Shown here: positions 21,901 through 28,686 of the stretch, one piece after another | Layout: each line of letters begins with the position of its first letter | Position numbering within the stretch: the stretch's first letter is position 1 | NCBI RefSeq assembly: GCF_001645105.1 | Contig: NZ_LKEG01000041.1 | Location: forward strand, 141,623-205,622 | Source of the DNA: Pseudomonas marginalis | Lineage (GTDB): Bacteria > Pseudomonadota > Gammaproteobacteria > Pseudomonadales > Pseudomonadaceae | Length of the DNA: 64,000 bases | Reading direction: 5' to 3' | Notes under the pieces: generated by a model | Database searches by the model: none | What the model was told of the DNA's origin: nothing | The model's input: only the letters and a program-made list of their open reading frames with translations | Program-made: the position numbers and the translations under genes

Positions 21901-23837
21901 GTGTGTGGCCGTTCGAAGCGGTGACGCCAGGCGCCCGCGTGGTTATGGCTCAACACCGGCTGGTAGGCGTTGGGATCGCTGGGGTGCTTGATCCGCCATT
22001 GGTTGAGCGTGGCGTCGAAGGTCTTTTCATACACCTGGCCCTGCAGACGAATGTAAGTCTTGCCACCCGTCTCATACTGGCCCAGGGCGTTTGGCTTAAG
22101 GGCGGGAGGCAACATGACTGCGCTGTTGTACGCACGCAGGTCGGCGTTCCACAGGCGTGGTTGACCAAAAGGCAGCTTGACCCTCTGCAAACCGTCCACA
22201 AAAGCACTGGCTTTGATCACCGGAGCCCTGGCCGCCACCGCGCCCAGCGCTGCCATGAAGACAACGTTCTGCAACACCGACGCCAGATGTTGCCAAGCCT
22301 CATCGGCATCCCCCACCTGCCAGGCCTCGACGCCCTGGTACACCTCGTACGTCAGTTGGGCCGCAGTCACCGCCAGCATCACTTCCCCAAGGCCCGGCAC
22401 GAAAAACGCCGCGACATTCAGCACGTTCAGGCCCCACTCGGCATAGTGCTTGAGCCGCTCGATCCAAGCCTTGTGGTCGACCTCGGCGGTGGGTACGGCC
22501 AGCAACCTGGCATTCGCCTTGATCCGCTCCAGATGGCGGTCATACAGCGTGGAAAAAATCTCGGGCTTGTGAAATGTCTCGTCGGGGTGCAGATCGAGTT
22601 CGTCGTTCCAGACCTCCTCGAAGATGCCATCGACGAACGCGTCAGGGTTATAGCCAGGCCCAGGCGGTTTCGGGCTTGGGTTCCAGCGGTACACCTTGAG
22701 CTGAAGCCTGAGGCGGCGGAAAAAGTTCGCCGACTCGTCCTGGGGCAAGAACCCCGCAAAGAAGCGCTGATAAGTCGGCGAACGCAGCTTGACGGCCAAT
22801 GCCTGGGCAAACGCCTTGAGTGACGGGTACTCCTTGACCGGACTGGCCGGATCACCCGGGATGTAGACGATGATGCGCGTATCACGTACCAAGTACTCAC
22901 CCGCAGGCGGTATCGGCAAATGCGTGGGAAAGACCAGCGTAGTCCCAGGCTTGCGTGGGGCTGAGCCGATAATCAGCACATCGCTCAATGCCGCGCCCAG
23001 CACGGTCAATTGGCTGTACACCACCGGGTAGCCATCCAGCATTGGCCCAGGCTGGCCATCGAGTATCTTCAGTAAGGTCGCATAGGCAGTCTCATCAAGA
23101 TTGGCCTGCAAGCGCGCTATGTGCGCCTGCAAGCGCAAACCGGCCTTGTTGGCCGCGATTGTCTGCCGGCGTACCTCGTCGGCCGTGGCCGGGGTTTCAA
23201 ACACCGCGCCAATGTGGTCCTGATACTGCTTGCCCAGGTCCAGTGTGCGACACAGTTGGGCAAATGCTTCAGGCTTGATCGCCAGCTTGTCACGAATGCG
23301 GTAACGCACCCTGCCAAACGGGTAGTGCTCAGTTTCATGGTACCGGTGTTGTTCCAGTGCATCTTCTGGCGCCAAGGCGCTGGTTTCCTGCAGCGCCACC
23401 TCATCGAACGGCTCATCGGCCTCGAAGTTGCGCAGTGCCGCCTGCAACAGGCTCTGGGCGTCGGCACGATTGGGCGCGCGCAGATGAAACAGCTGGGTTT
23501 TGTTGACGTCCGGTGCCAGGCCAAAAGTGTCGCGCAACGCCTGGTTGAGCAACGGTGTGGCGAAGTCTGTGAGGGTCTTGAAGTTCGCCAGGGTCTTGGC
23601 CAGGGTTTGACTGGCGGACAAATAGCCGGCCTGGCTATCCAGCAATGCTCGGCGCAACGCAGGCCGGGCACTGGCAAAAAGCTCAGGCTGGGCGGCTGTT
23701 AACGCCTGCAGCGGGTCGCGCGCGCGATGCAATCGCTGGATGTCGGCGGTCGTCAGCTGTTCGAGCCACTTGGGCAGGCGTCCTTTGATAAAGGTGACGT
23801 GAAGCCCCTCGCTGATGGGGCTGTCGAGTGGTGACAT
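18987..23837 (-). CDS. N-terminal piece of the broken NEL gene: dermonecrotic-toxin-like region and LRRs, no ligase domain
   Basis: This 1616-residue product begins MSPLDSPISEGLHVTFIKGR, close to the start of the intact paralogue (GLHVPFIKSRL). It keeps the DUF6543-like region, the hydrophobic pair (WGLNVLNVAAFFVPGLGEV, then VVFMAALGAVAAR) and two LRR blocks. It stops in mid-repeat before the NEL domain. The ATG at 23837 is preferred because it is in frame and matches the paralogue; an ATG seven bases upstream is out of frame. It might still be made as a ligase-less toxin-like protein. Confidence 0.65.
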   Translation of the reverse strand: MSPLDSPISEGLHVTFIKGRLPKWLEQLTTADIQRLHRARDPLQALTAAQPELFASARPALRRALLDSQAGYLSASQTLAKTLANFKTLTDFATPLLNQALRDTFGLAPDVNKTQLFHLRAPNRADAQSLLQAALRNFEADEPFDEVALQETSALAPEDALEQHRYHETEHYPFGRVRYRIRDKLAIKPEAFAQLCRTLDLGKQYQDHIGAVFETPATADEVRRQTIAANKAGLRLQAHIARLQANLDETAYATLLKILDGQPGPMLDGYPVVYSQLTVLGAALSDVLIIGSAPRKPGTTLVFPTHLPIPPAGEYLVRDTRIIVYIPGDPASPVKEYPSLKAFAQALAVKLRSPTYQRFFAGFLPQDESANFFRRLRLQLKVYRWNPSPKPPGPGYNPDAFVDGIFEEVWNDELDLHPDETFHKPEIFSTLYDRHLERIKANARLLAVPTAEVDHKAWIERLKHYAEWGLNVLNVAAFFVPGLGEVMLAVTAAQLTYEVYQGVEAWQVGDADEAWQHLASVLQNVVFMAALGAVAARAPVIKASAFVDGLQRVKLPFGQPRLWNADLRAYNSAVMLPPALKPNALGQYETGGKTYIRLQGQVYEKTFDATLNQWRIKHPSDPNAYQPVLSHNHAGAWRHRFERPHTWDRLTLLRRIGPSTDAFSDAQLLQVAEISGVDDDALRRMHSDHKAPPAQLEETLKQFRIDRQVHELIDQARAGQRVPDNRYNYVPPLVVDMPRWPRGRCIEVFDGPGLTGKSSRWGTSVGGVKPVIQVTHLQVSSSQLPELILAALDEPEITGLLGGEGARVVAERVAVFREQIADFLQTQKATIFDSIARGTEPVVPALEDVRRSFRGLSTTAAREVLANATPAEHVHLSQTKRLPLKMAERARILLQQGRLSRACAGLYLESLASTDSDRLALHALEHLAGWSDAVRLEVRETGVEGPLLDSIGSETAPQRKYLVKHDNQFQAFDDNGNALNSVPRHGRNLFASILHALPDGARGDLGLPHVGQSGELQKALAEYAVGHRETISRALGQEPIKPRFKRLQPGYTGYVLSGRGAGFPANPQWVARVRDIYPQIDHRSAIQFVQGQLLAGRTDQQMLSLLSSRQSELERLQGTLQQWVGAHEPTERFQATVEQSPERIVAEGLRLMRRALASELINCWRSTPYRGVAVNEHLDLSGVENLPRLEADFSHVVRLTVNAADLEGPAGTALLEQFPSVSRLSVSLAEGAALPPAITRNAAITGLHVHGDGLVYSAALQQQLNGMAHLEHLSLRGAMEGIDVSELKKLKSLDLTFCQLTRWPTGVLDLPQLDALRLDGNPIASVPARLFVGHERLWRGLSLGWSRLEHASFMSVYRYLFEHPAHLADVRSMTEMYRVECLDGLLNTAREHYPVGLRAPGISVEAMLDEIGTLRQAYADLVRELDEWKVKAVRVERYAADRYHREDVADRLLACWRNGFLERFADMREMPPVNRVLNLSGGRLNDLPHLPGGAYPHIRSLNLRGLSLTEPELSTFLRKFPQVERLDLSRMRLDDLPSAIEGMRQLKELELQGNYLTVNPGMQVRLNQLTALERLDMSRNRLGTLDVSALRALQSLNVSATAIVEWPSGVLDLPHL

Positions 23838-23849
23838 GAGGCATGGGTT

Positions 23850-23875
23850 CCTGATGCTGTTTAGGGAGCCTCAGG
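23850..23875 (-). promoter_or_regulatory. Hairpin upstream of the broken NEL gene
   Basis: On the coding strand CCTGA-G-GCT and AGC-A-TCAGG form a stem with one internal G-A mismatch, 12 bases before the start codon. The flanks GTGAT before and GGAA after are shared with the hairpin before the downstream NEL gene (16748-16774), so the element was duplicated with the gene and kept. Confidence 0.45.
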
Positions 23876-24007
23876 ACATCACGCGGATCAACGGGCGAAG
23901 CGGTGCATAGTTGCGCGGGTTCTGTTGTATTGGTTTCGCTGCGGTCATTGCCGCGGAACTGACTATGCTGGATACACAGGGCGCTAACCCTGAACCGGGA
24001 GGGTGTT

Positions 24008-24223
24008 ATGGACGACTCAGGCAACAAACCGCCAACGTTCTGGCAAATGCTGCACAGCGTGGTCGCTGCCGCCTTCGGCGTGCAAAGCGGGAAGAATCGC
24101 GCACGTGACTTCACGCACGGCAAGCCCAGCCACTTTGTCGTCCTGGGCATTCTGTTCACGGCCGTGTTCGCCTTGACGCTGTTCGGCATCGTCAAGTTGG
24201 TGTTGCACTTGGCGGGGGTGTAG
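24008..24223 (+). CDS. Small DUF2970-type membrane protein
   Basis: This 71-residue protein has a basic, soluble first half (FWQMLHSVVAAAFGVQSGKNR) and one strongly hydrophobic helix (about residues 44-69). This is the layout of the DUF2970 family, a widespread proteobacterial group of unknown function. It is divergent from the NEL gene pair and is followed by a strong hairpin. It shows no feature of an immunity protein. Confidence 0.75.
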   Translation: MDDSGNKPPTFWQMLHSVVAAAFGVQSGKNRARDFTHGKPSHFVVLGILFTAVFALTLFGIVKLVLHLAGV

Positions 24224-24230
24224 AGCACGC

Positions 24231-24265
24231 GGAATAAGGGAACGGGCGGGCCGTTCCCTTATTCC
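24231..24265 (+). terminator. Strong hairpin terminator after the DUF2970 gene
   Basis: GGAATAAGGGAACGG pairs perfectly with CCGTTCCCTTATTCC around a 5-base loop. This gives a 15-base-pair stem 8 bases after the DUF2970 stop. The A/T-rich outer part can serve both strands, so it may also end transcripts of the small minus-strand gene at 24303-24416. Confidence 0.8.
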
Positions 24266-24302
24266 GGATGTTACGGGTCCTGCTGCGGATCTCGCCCTCT
24301 TC

Positions 24303-24416
24303 CTACTGATGGCTGACCCAGAACACGGCGGTTCCCACCACTAGGATGATCAGGAACAGAATGGCCCAGGCATCAACGGTGCTGTCGGGTTTACGGGCTT
24401 TTGTCGAATTGCTCAT
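24303..24416 (-). CDS. 37-residue single-helix membrane protein
   Basis: The ATG at 24416 gives MSNSTKARKPDSTVDAW followed by one hydrophobic helix (about residues 17-34) and a short VSHQ end. An open frame continues 54 codons upstream, but those residues look unlike a natural N-terminus, and the short form matches small Pseudomonas membrane proteins from memory. The function is unknown. It is divergent from cysI, with the shared intergenic region at 24417-24649. Confidence 0.6.
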   Translation of the reverse strand: MSNSTKARKPDSTVDAWAILFLIILVVGTAVFWVSHQ

Positions 24417-24649
24417 CGCATCGCCTCTTGTCGGTTTTATAGGTGATTGCATTAAGACTCGACCACAGTAAAGTCCACACTTGCCCCTATGACAAATGTG
24501 GATATCGAGATAATCAATCTCATTAGTCGATTTGGTTCTTTGCATATACTCAAACATCACTTTTGCGCATAAACGCAAACTGGTATCGTGCCCCCGCTCC
24601 GTTGGGAGTGCGCGGCCGTGCGCGCAGATTTGCCGAGAACAGGACCTAT

Positions 24650-26308
24650 ATGTACGTATACGACGAATACGATCAGCGCATCATCGAGGACCGCGTCAAG
24701 CAGTTCCGTGATCAGACCCGACGCTACCTAGCAGGTGAACTGAGCGAAGAAGAGTTCCGCCCTCTGCGCCTGCAAAATGGCCTTTATGTTCAGCGCTTTG
24801 CGCCGATGCTGCGGGTGGCCGTGCCTTATGGCCAACTGACTTCGCGCCAGACGCGCATGATGGCCAAGATTGCCCGTGACTTCGACAAAGGCTATGCCCA
24901 CATCAGTACCCGCCAGAACGTACAGTTCAACTGGCCGGCGCTGGAAGATGTGCCGGACATCCTGGCTGAACTGGCGACCGTGCAAATGCACGCCATTCAG
25001 ACCAGCGGTAACTGCCTGCGCAACGTGACCACCGACCAATTCGCCGGCGTGGCCGCTGACGAACTGATCGACCCACGCCCCTGGTGCGAAATCGTCCGTC
25101 AATGGACCACCTTCCACCCCGAATTCGCCTACCTGCCGCGCAAGTTCAAGATCGCCATCAATGGCTCGACCTCGGACCGCGCCGCCATCGAAGTGCACGA
25201 TATCGGCCTGGAGCCGGTGCACAACGCGGCCGGCGAGCTGGGTTTCCGTGTACTGGTCGGCGGTGGCCTGGGCCGTACGCCCGTGGTCGGCGCGTTTATC
25301 AACGAGTTCCTGCCGTGGCAGGACCTGTTGAGCTACCTCGACGCCATCCTGCGGGTCTACAACCGCTACGGCCGTCGTGACAACAAATACAAGGCCCGGA
25401 TCAAGATCCTGGTAAAAGCGCTGACCCCTGAGGTCTTCGCCCAGAAAGTCGACGCCGAGATGGAACACCTGCGCGGCGGCCAGACCACCCTGACCGAAGC
25501 CGAAGTGCACCGCGTCGCCAAACACTTCGTCGACCCTGAGTACAAGGCCCTGAGCAATCAGGACGCCGAGCTCGCAGCGCTGGATAAAGAGCATCCAGGC
25601 TTCGCCCGCTGGCGCACCCGCAACACCCTGGCGCACAAAAAGCCGGGTTATGTGGCGGTCACCCTGTCGCTGAAACCAACCGGTGTTGCACCGGGCGATA
25701 TCACCGACAAGCAGCTGGACGCCGTGGCCGACCTGGCCGAGCGCTACAGCTTCGGCCAACTGCGCACCTCCCACGAGCAGAACATCATCCTGGCGGACGT
25801 GGAGCAGAGCCAACTGTTCACCCTGTGGGGCGAGCTGCGCGAAGGCGGTTTCGCCACGCCGAACATCGGCCTGCTGACCGACATCATCTGCTGCCCGGGC
25901 GGCGACTTCTGCTCCCTGGCCAACGCCAAGTCGATCCCGATCGCCGAATCGATCCAGCGCCGTTTCGACGACCTGGACTACCTGTTCGACATCGGCGAGC
26001 TGGACCTGAACATCTCCGGTTGCATGAACGCCTGTGGTCACCACCACGTCGGCCACATCGGCATCCTGGGCGTGGACAAGAAAGGCGAAGAATTCTACCA
26101 AGTGTCCCTGGGTGGCAGCGCCAGCCGCGATGCGAGCCTGGGCAAGATCCTCGGCCCGTCCTTCGCCCAGGAAGCCATGCCCGAGGTGATCGGCAAGCTG
26201 ATCGACGTGTACATCGAACAGCGCACCGAAGATGAGCGTTTCATCGACACCTACCAGCGCATCGGCATTGACCTGTTCAAGGAGCGCGTCTATGCAGCGA
26301 ATCATTAA
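24650..26308 (+). CDS. cysI: Sulfite reductase haemoprotein (ferredoxin/NAD(P)H-linked nitrite/sulfite reductase family)
   Basis: This 552-residue enzyme makes the six-electron reduction of sulfite to sulfide for cysteine synthesis. The sirohaem/[4Fe-4S] ligands are visible as Cys415-x5-Cys421 (within CCPGGDFC) and Cys458-x3-Cys462 (GCMNACGHH). The two ferrodoxin-like half repeats of the family are present. The ATG at 24650 gives MYVYDEYDQRIIEDRVKQF, the normal start in pseudomonads. It overlaps the next gene by 17 bases, so the pair is co-translated. Confidence 0.93.
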   Translation: MYVYDEYDQRIIEDRVKQFRDQTRRYLAGELSEEEFRPLRLQNGLYVQRFAPMLRVAVPYGQLTSRQTRMMAKIARDFDKGYAHISTRQNVQFNWPALEDVPDILAELATVQMHAIQTSGNCLRNVTTDQFAGVAADELIDPRPWCEIVRQWTTFHPEFAYLPRKFKIAINGSTSDRAAIEVHDIGLEPVHNAAGELGFRVLVGGGLGRTPVVGAFINEFLPWQDLLSYLDAILRVYNRYGRRDNKYKARIKILVKALTPEVFAQKVDAEMEHLRGGQTTLTEAEVHRVAKHFVDPEYKALSNQDAELAALDKEHPGFARWRTRNTLAHKKPGYVAVTLSLKPTGVAPGDITDKQLDAVADLAERYSFGQLRTSHEQNIILADVEQSQLFTLWGELREGGFATPNIGLLTDIICCPGGDFCSLANAKSIPIAESIQRRFDDLDYLFDIGELDLNISGCMNACGHHHVGHIGILGVDKKGEEFYQVSLGGSASRDASLGKILGPSFAQEAMPEVIGKLIDVYIEQRTEDERFIDTYQRIGIDLFKERVYAANH

Positions 26309-26786
26309 GAACAACGAAGTCCTCGACGAAACCTGGCACCTGCTGCCCAAGGACGCGAGCTTCGACGGTATCTCCAACTGCGACGACCTGATCGTGCCGT
26401 TGGCACTGTGGCGCGAACACGGCCACGCCCTCAAGGCCCGCGATGGCGGCCTGGGTGTGTGGCTGGACGCCGATGAAGAAGCCGAAGAAATCGGTGAGGA
26501 CGTGGAACACTTCCAAGTCATCGCCCTGAACTTCCCGGCCTTCACCGACGGGCGCAACTACTCCAACGCACGCCTGCTGCGCGACCGTTACGGTTACAAA
26601 GGCGAGCTGCGCGCGATTGGCGACGTGCTGCGCGACCAACTGTTCTACCTGCGCCGCTGCGGGTTCGATGCCTTCGCCCTGCGCGCCGACAAAGACCCGT
26701 ACGAAGCGCTGGAAAGCCTCAAGGACTTCTCGGTGACGTACCAAGCAGCAACGGATGAACCGCTGCCGTTGTTCCGTCGGCGCTGA
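26292..26786 (+). CDS. DUF934 protein, partner of sulfite reductase
   Basis: This 164-residue protein of the DUF934 family starts inside the 3' end of cysI (17-base overlap). The linkage of DUF934 to cysI is conserved in many proteobacteria, and an accessory role in sulfite reduction is inferred from it; no catalytic motif can be named. The conserved segment FPAFTDGRNYSNARLLRDRYGYKGELRAIGD, about residues 78-108, is typical. The gene is followed by a REP doublet. Confidence 0.85.
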   Translation: MQRIIKNNEVLDETWHLLPKDASFDGISNCDDLIVPLALWREHGHALKARDGGLGVWLDADEEAEEIGEDVEHFQVIALNFPAFTDGRNYSNARLLRDRYGYKGELRAIGDVLRDQLFYLRRCGFDAFALRADKDPYEALESLKDFSVTYQAATDEPLPLFRRR

Positions 26787-26792
26787 GCCTCA

Positions 26793-26886
26793 AATGTGGG
26801 AGGGGGCTTGCCCCCGATGGCGGTGGATCAGTCAATGAATCTGTTGACTGGTTCTCTGCTATCGGGGGCAAGCCCCCTCCCACATT
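26793..26886. repeat. REP doublet between DUF934 and merR-type genes
   Basis: Two inverted arms of the type GTGGGAGGGGGCTTGC flank about 45 bases. It lies between convergent genes and may act as a terminator or mRNA stabiliser. Confidence 0.85.
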
Positions 26887-26891
26887 GGCAT

Positions 26892-27305
26892 CTACTTGCT
26901 CTGTAGACCGGTCTTGATCGACGCCAGCACCTGCTTCTGCCCCATCGAACACGGCACGCCTTCCGGCTGCGCCCGCACTGCCTCGATCACCTCCAGCAAC
27001 TGCGCCTTGCTGTGGGCCAACTGCGCCTGCATCTCTTCGATCTGCACGACCTTGCATTCCAGTGCCTCAATCAACTCCTCGCGCTTGTGCTCCCCCGGCG
27101 CAGGCATCAGCGCCTTGAGTTCCTGCAAGGTAAAACCTGCCTGCTGCGCGCTCTGGATCAGTTGCAGGGTTTGCAGCGCCTCCGGCGCGTAACGCCGGTA
27201 ACCGTTTGCCTGGCGCCCCACCTGGCTGATCAGCCCTTCGGCCTCATAAAAGCGGATCCGCGACGCCGCCAGCCCGCTCTGCTTTGCCAGCTCACCAATA
27301 TTCAT
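26892..27305 (-). CDS. MerR-family transcriptional regulator
   Basis: This 137-residue regulator has an N-terminal winged helix (IGELAKQSGLAASRIRFYEAEGL, residues 3-25), the wing signature NGYRRY at 34-39, and a C-terminal coiled coil. It carries two cysteines, Cys84 and Cys119, placed where effector-sensing MerR proteins often have them. The ATG at 27305 is chosen; a GTG one codon earlier is possible. It is divergent from the flavin oxidoreductase gene, and a 16-base palindrome lies in the 19-base promoter spacer facing that gene (27318-27348), so it very likely controls it. The inducer is unknown. Confidence 0.88.
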   Translation of the reverse strand: MNIGELAKQSGLAASRIRFYEAEGLISQVGRQANGYRRYAPEALQTLQLIQSAQQAGFTLQELKALMPAPGEHKREELIEALECKVVQIEEMQAQLAHSKAQLLEVIEAVRAQPEGVPCSMGQKQVLASIKTGLQSK

Positions 27306-27317
27306 CACCGCACCTGC

Positions 27318-27348
27318 TTGACATTAAAGTTAACTTTAAGCTTAGCCT
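27318..27348 (+). promoter_or_regulatory. MerR-type promoter/operator of the OYE gene
   Basis: TTGACA (-35, 27318-27323) and TAGCCT (-10, 27343-27348) are separated by 19 bases. The spacer holds the perfect palindrome TTAAAGTTAACTTTAA (27324-27339). An over-long spacer filled by a palindrome is the classic architecture of MerR-activated promoters. Confidence 0.8.
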
Positions 27349-27376
27349 GAGACCTCCTCTGCTCAGGAGTCAACCC

Positions 27377-28609
27377 ATGTCACCCTTTGAAGCCCTGCAA
27401 CTGCCCAATGGCCAAGTCCTCTCCAACCGCATCGCCAAAGCGGCGATGGAAGAAAACATGGCCGATGGCAATCAGGCGCCGTCCCGTGAATTGAAGCAGC
27501 TTTACAAAGCCTGGGCCGCCGGTAATCCCGGTTTGTTGATCACCGGCAACGTGATGGTTGACCGCCGCGCCATGACCGGCCCCGGCGGCGTGGCCCTTGA
27601 GGATGAGCAATACCTGGCGAGCTTCAGTGAGTGGGCCGACGTCGCCCGCGGCAACGGCGTGCACTTCTGGGTACAACTCAGCCACCCAGGCCGCCAGACG
27701 CCGGCCAACCTACGCCAGCAAGCCATTGCACCGTCCGCCGTGGCACTCGACCTCGGTGGTTTCTCGAAGATGTTTGCCACGCCCAAGGCCATGACCGAAG
27801 ACGACATCCAAGACGTGATCCAGCGCTTTGCCACCAGCGCACGCCTGGCCGAAAAAGCCGGGTTTACCGGCGTGCAGATCCACGGCGCCCATGGTTACTT
27901 GCTCAGTCAGTTCCTGTCGCCATTGAGCAACCAACGCACCGACCGCTGGGGCGGCGCCCTGGAGAACCGCGCGCGCCTGTTGCTGGAAGTGATCCGTGCG
28001 GTACGCGCCAGCGTCAGCCCGTCGTTTTGTGTCGCCGTCAAACTCAACTCTGCCGACTTCCAACGTGGCGGTTTTGCAGAAGCCGATGCACGTGCCGTGG
28101 TCGCAATGCTCAACCCGCTGCCCATCGACCTGCTGGAGTTATCCGGTGGCAGTTACGAAGCACCCGCCATGCAAGGCGAAGCGCGTGACGGCCGCACCCT
28201 GGCGCGTGAGGCGTACTTCCTCGAGTTCGCCAGTCAACTGGCAACCATCGCCAAGATGCCGGTGATGGTCACCGGCGGCATCCGTCGCCTGCCCATCGTG
28301 CAACAGGTACTGGACAGTGGCGTCGCCATGGCCGGGATCGCCACCGCCCTGACGCTGGAACCCCACTTGATCCAGCACTGGCGCGAAGGCCGCGACCCCA
28401 ACCCGCAACTCAGGCCTATCGACTGGCAACGCAAGCCCCTGGCCTCTCTCGCCATACTCGCCGTGGTGCGCTACCAGATGCGCCGCCTCAGCCGCGGCCA
28501 TTCGCCCAAAGCCAACGTCGTGCCGTGCATGGCGCTGGTGCGCGACCAATGGTTTCTGGCGCGGCGCACGCGGCAGTACCGGGCGGCTATGACGCAATCT
28601 TCACATTAA
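27377..28609 (+). CDS. NADH:flavin oxidoreductase, Old Yellow Enzyme family
   Basis: This 410-residue protein of the OYE-like FMN barrel family starts MSPFEALQLPNGQVLSNRIAKAAM. The FMN-barrel motifs GFTGVQIHGAHGYLLSQFLSP (about 185-205) and the phosphate-binding VMVTGGIRR (about 295) are present. Such enzymes reduce activated C=C bonds or nitro groups using NAD(P)H. The ATG at 27377 has GGAG seven bases upstream. It is divergent from the MerR regulator and probably activated by it. The true substrate cannot be told from sequence. Confidence 0.88.
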   Translation: MSPFEALQLPNGQVLSNRIAKAAMEENMADGNQAPSRELKQLYKAWAAGNPGLLITGNVMVDRRAMTGPGGVALEDEQYLASFSEWADVARGNGVHFWVQLSHPGRQTPANLRQQAIAPSAVALDLGGFSKMFATPKAMTEDDIQDVIQRFATSARLAEKAGFTGVQIHGAHGYLLSQFLSPLSNQRTDRWGGALENRARLLLEVIRAVRASVSPSFCVAVKLNSADFQRGGFAEADARAVVAMLNPLPIDLLELSGGSYEAPAMQGEARDGRTLAREAYFLEFASQLATIAKMPVMVTGGIRRLPIVQQVLDSGVAMAGIATALTLEPHLIQHWREGRDPNPQLRPIDWQRKPLASLAILAVVRYQMRRLSRGHSPKANVVPCMALVRDQWFLARRTRQYRAAMTQSSH

Positions 28610-28686
28610 AGGCGGAGCATTCGCCGTGATCGAACTGTCCCCTATTGATCAGCAGTTTTTAACCTCACTGACGATTGGAGTTCTTC

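Larger units (their letters stand above)
16851..23837 (-). pseudogene. Tandem NEL/LRR giant gene interrupted by one in-frame TAA
   Basis: If the TAA at 18987-18989 is read through, one frame of 2328 codons runs from 23837 to 16851. This is almost the same length and domain order as the intact neighbour (2338 residues). Around the stop the frame continues as VLDLPHL-stop-HLSLGRSGITTVPE, aligned with VLTLPKLGFLDLSHSAITEIPD in the neighbour. So the break is a nonsense codon inside a leucine-rich repeat, with no frameshift or deletion. Either the gene is newly inactivated, or it makes two pieces (annotated separately), or the base is an assembly error. Confidence 0.75.

Noticed and set aside
24008..24223. 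Immunity protein for the neighbouring NEL toxin-like genes
   Set aside because: It belongs to a widespread DUF2970 family, is on the opposite strand with its own terminator, and NEL ligases act on eukaryotic ubiquitin, so a bacterial immunity gene is not expected.
24728..26557. 609-codon open frame antisense to cysI and its partner
   Set aside because: Spans two real genes in the opposite direction and has no recognisable domain; a GC-skew artefact.
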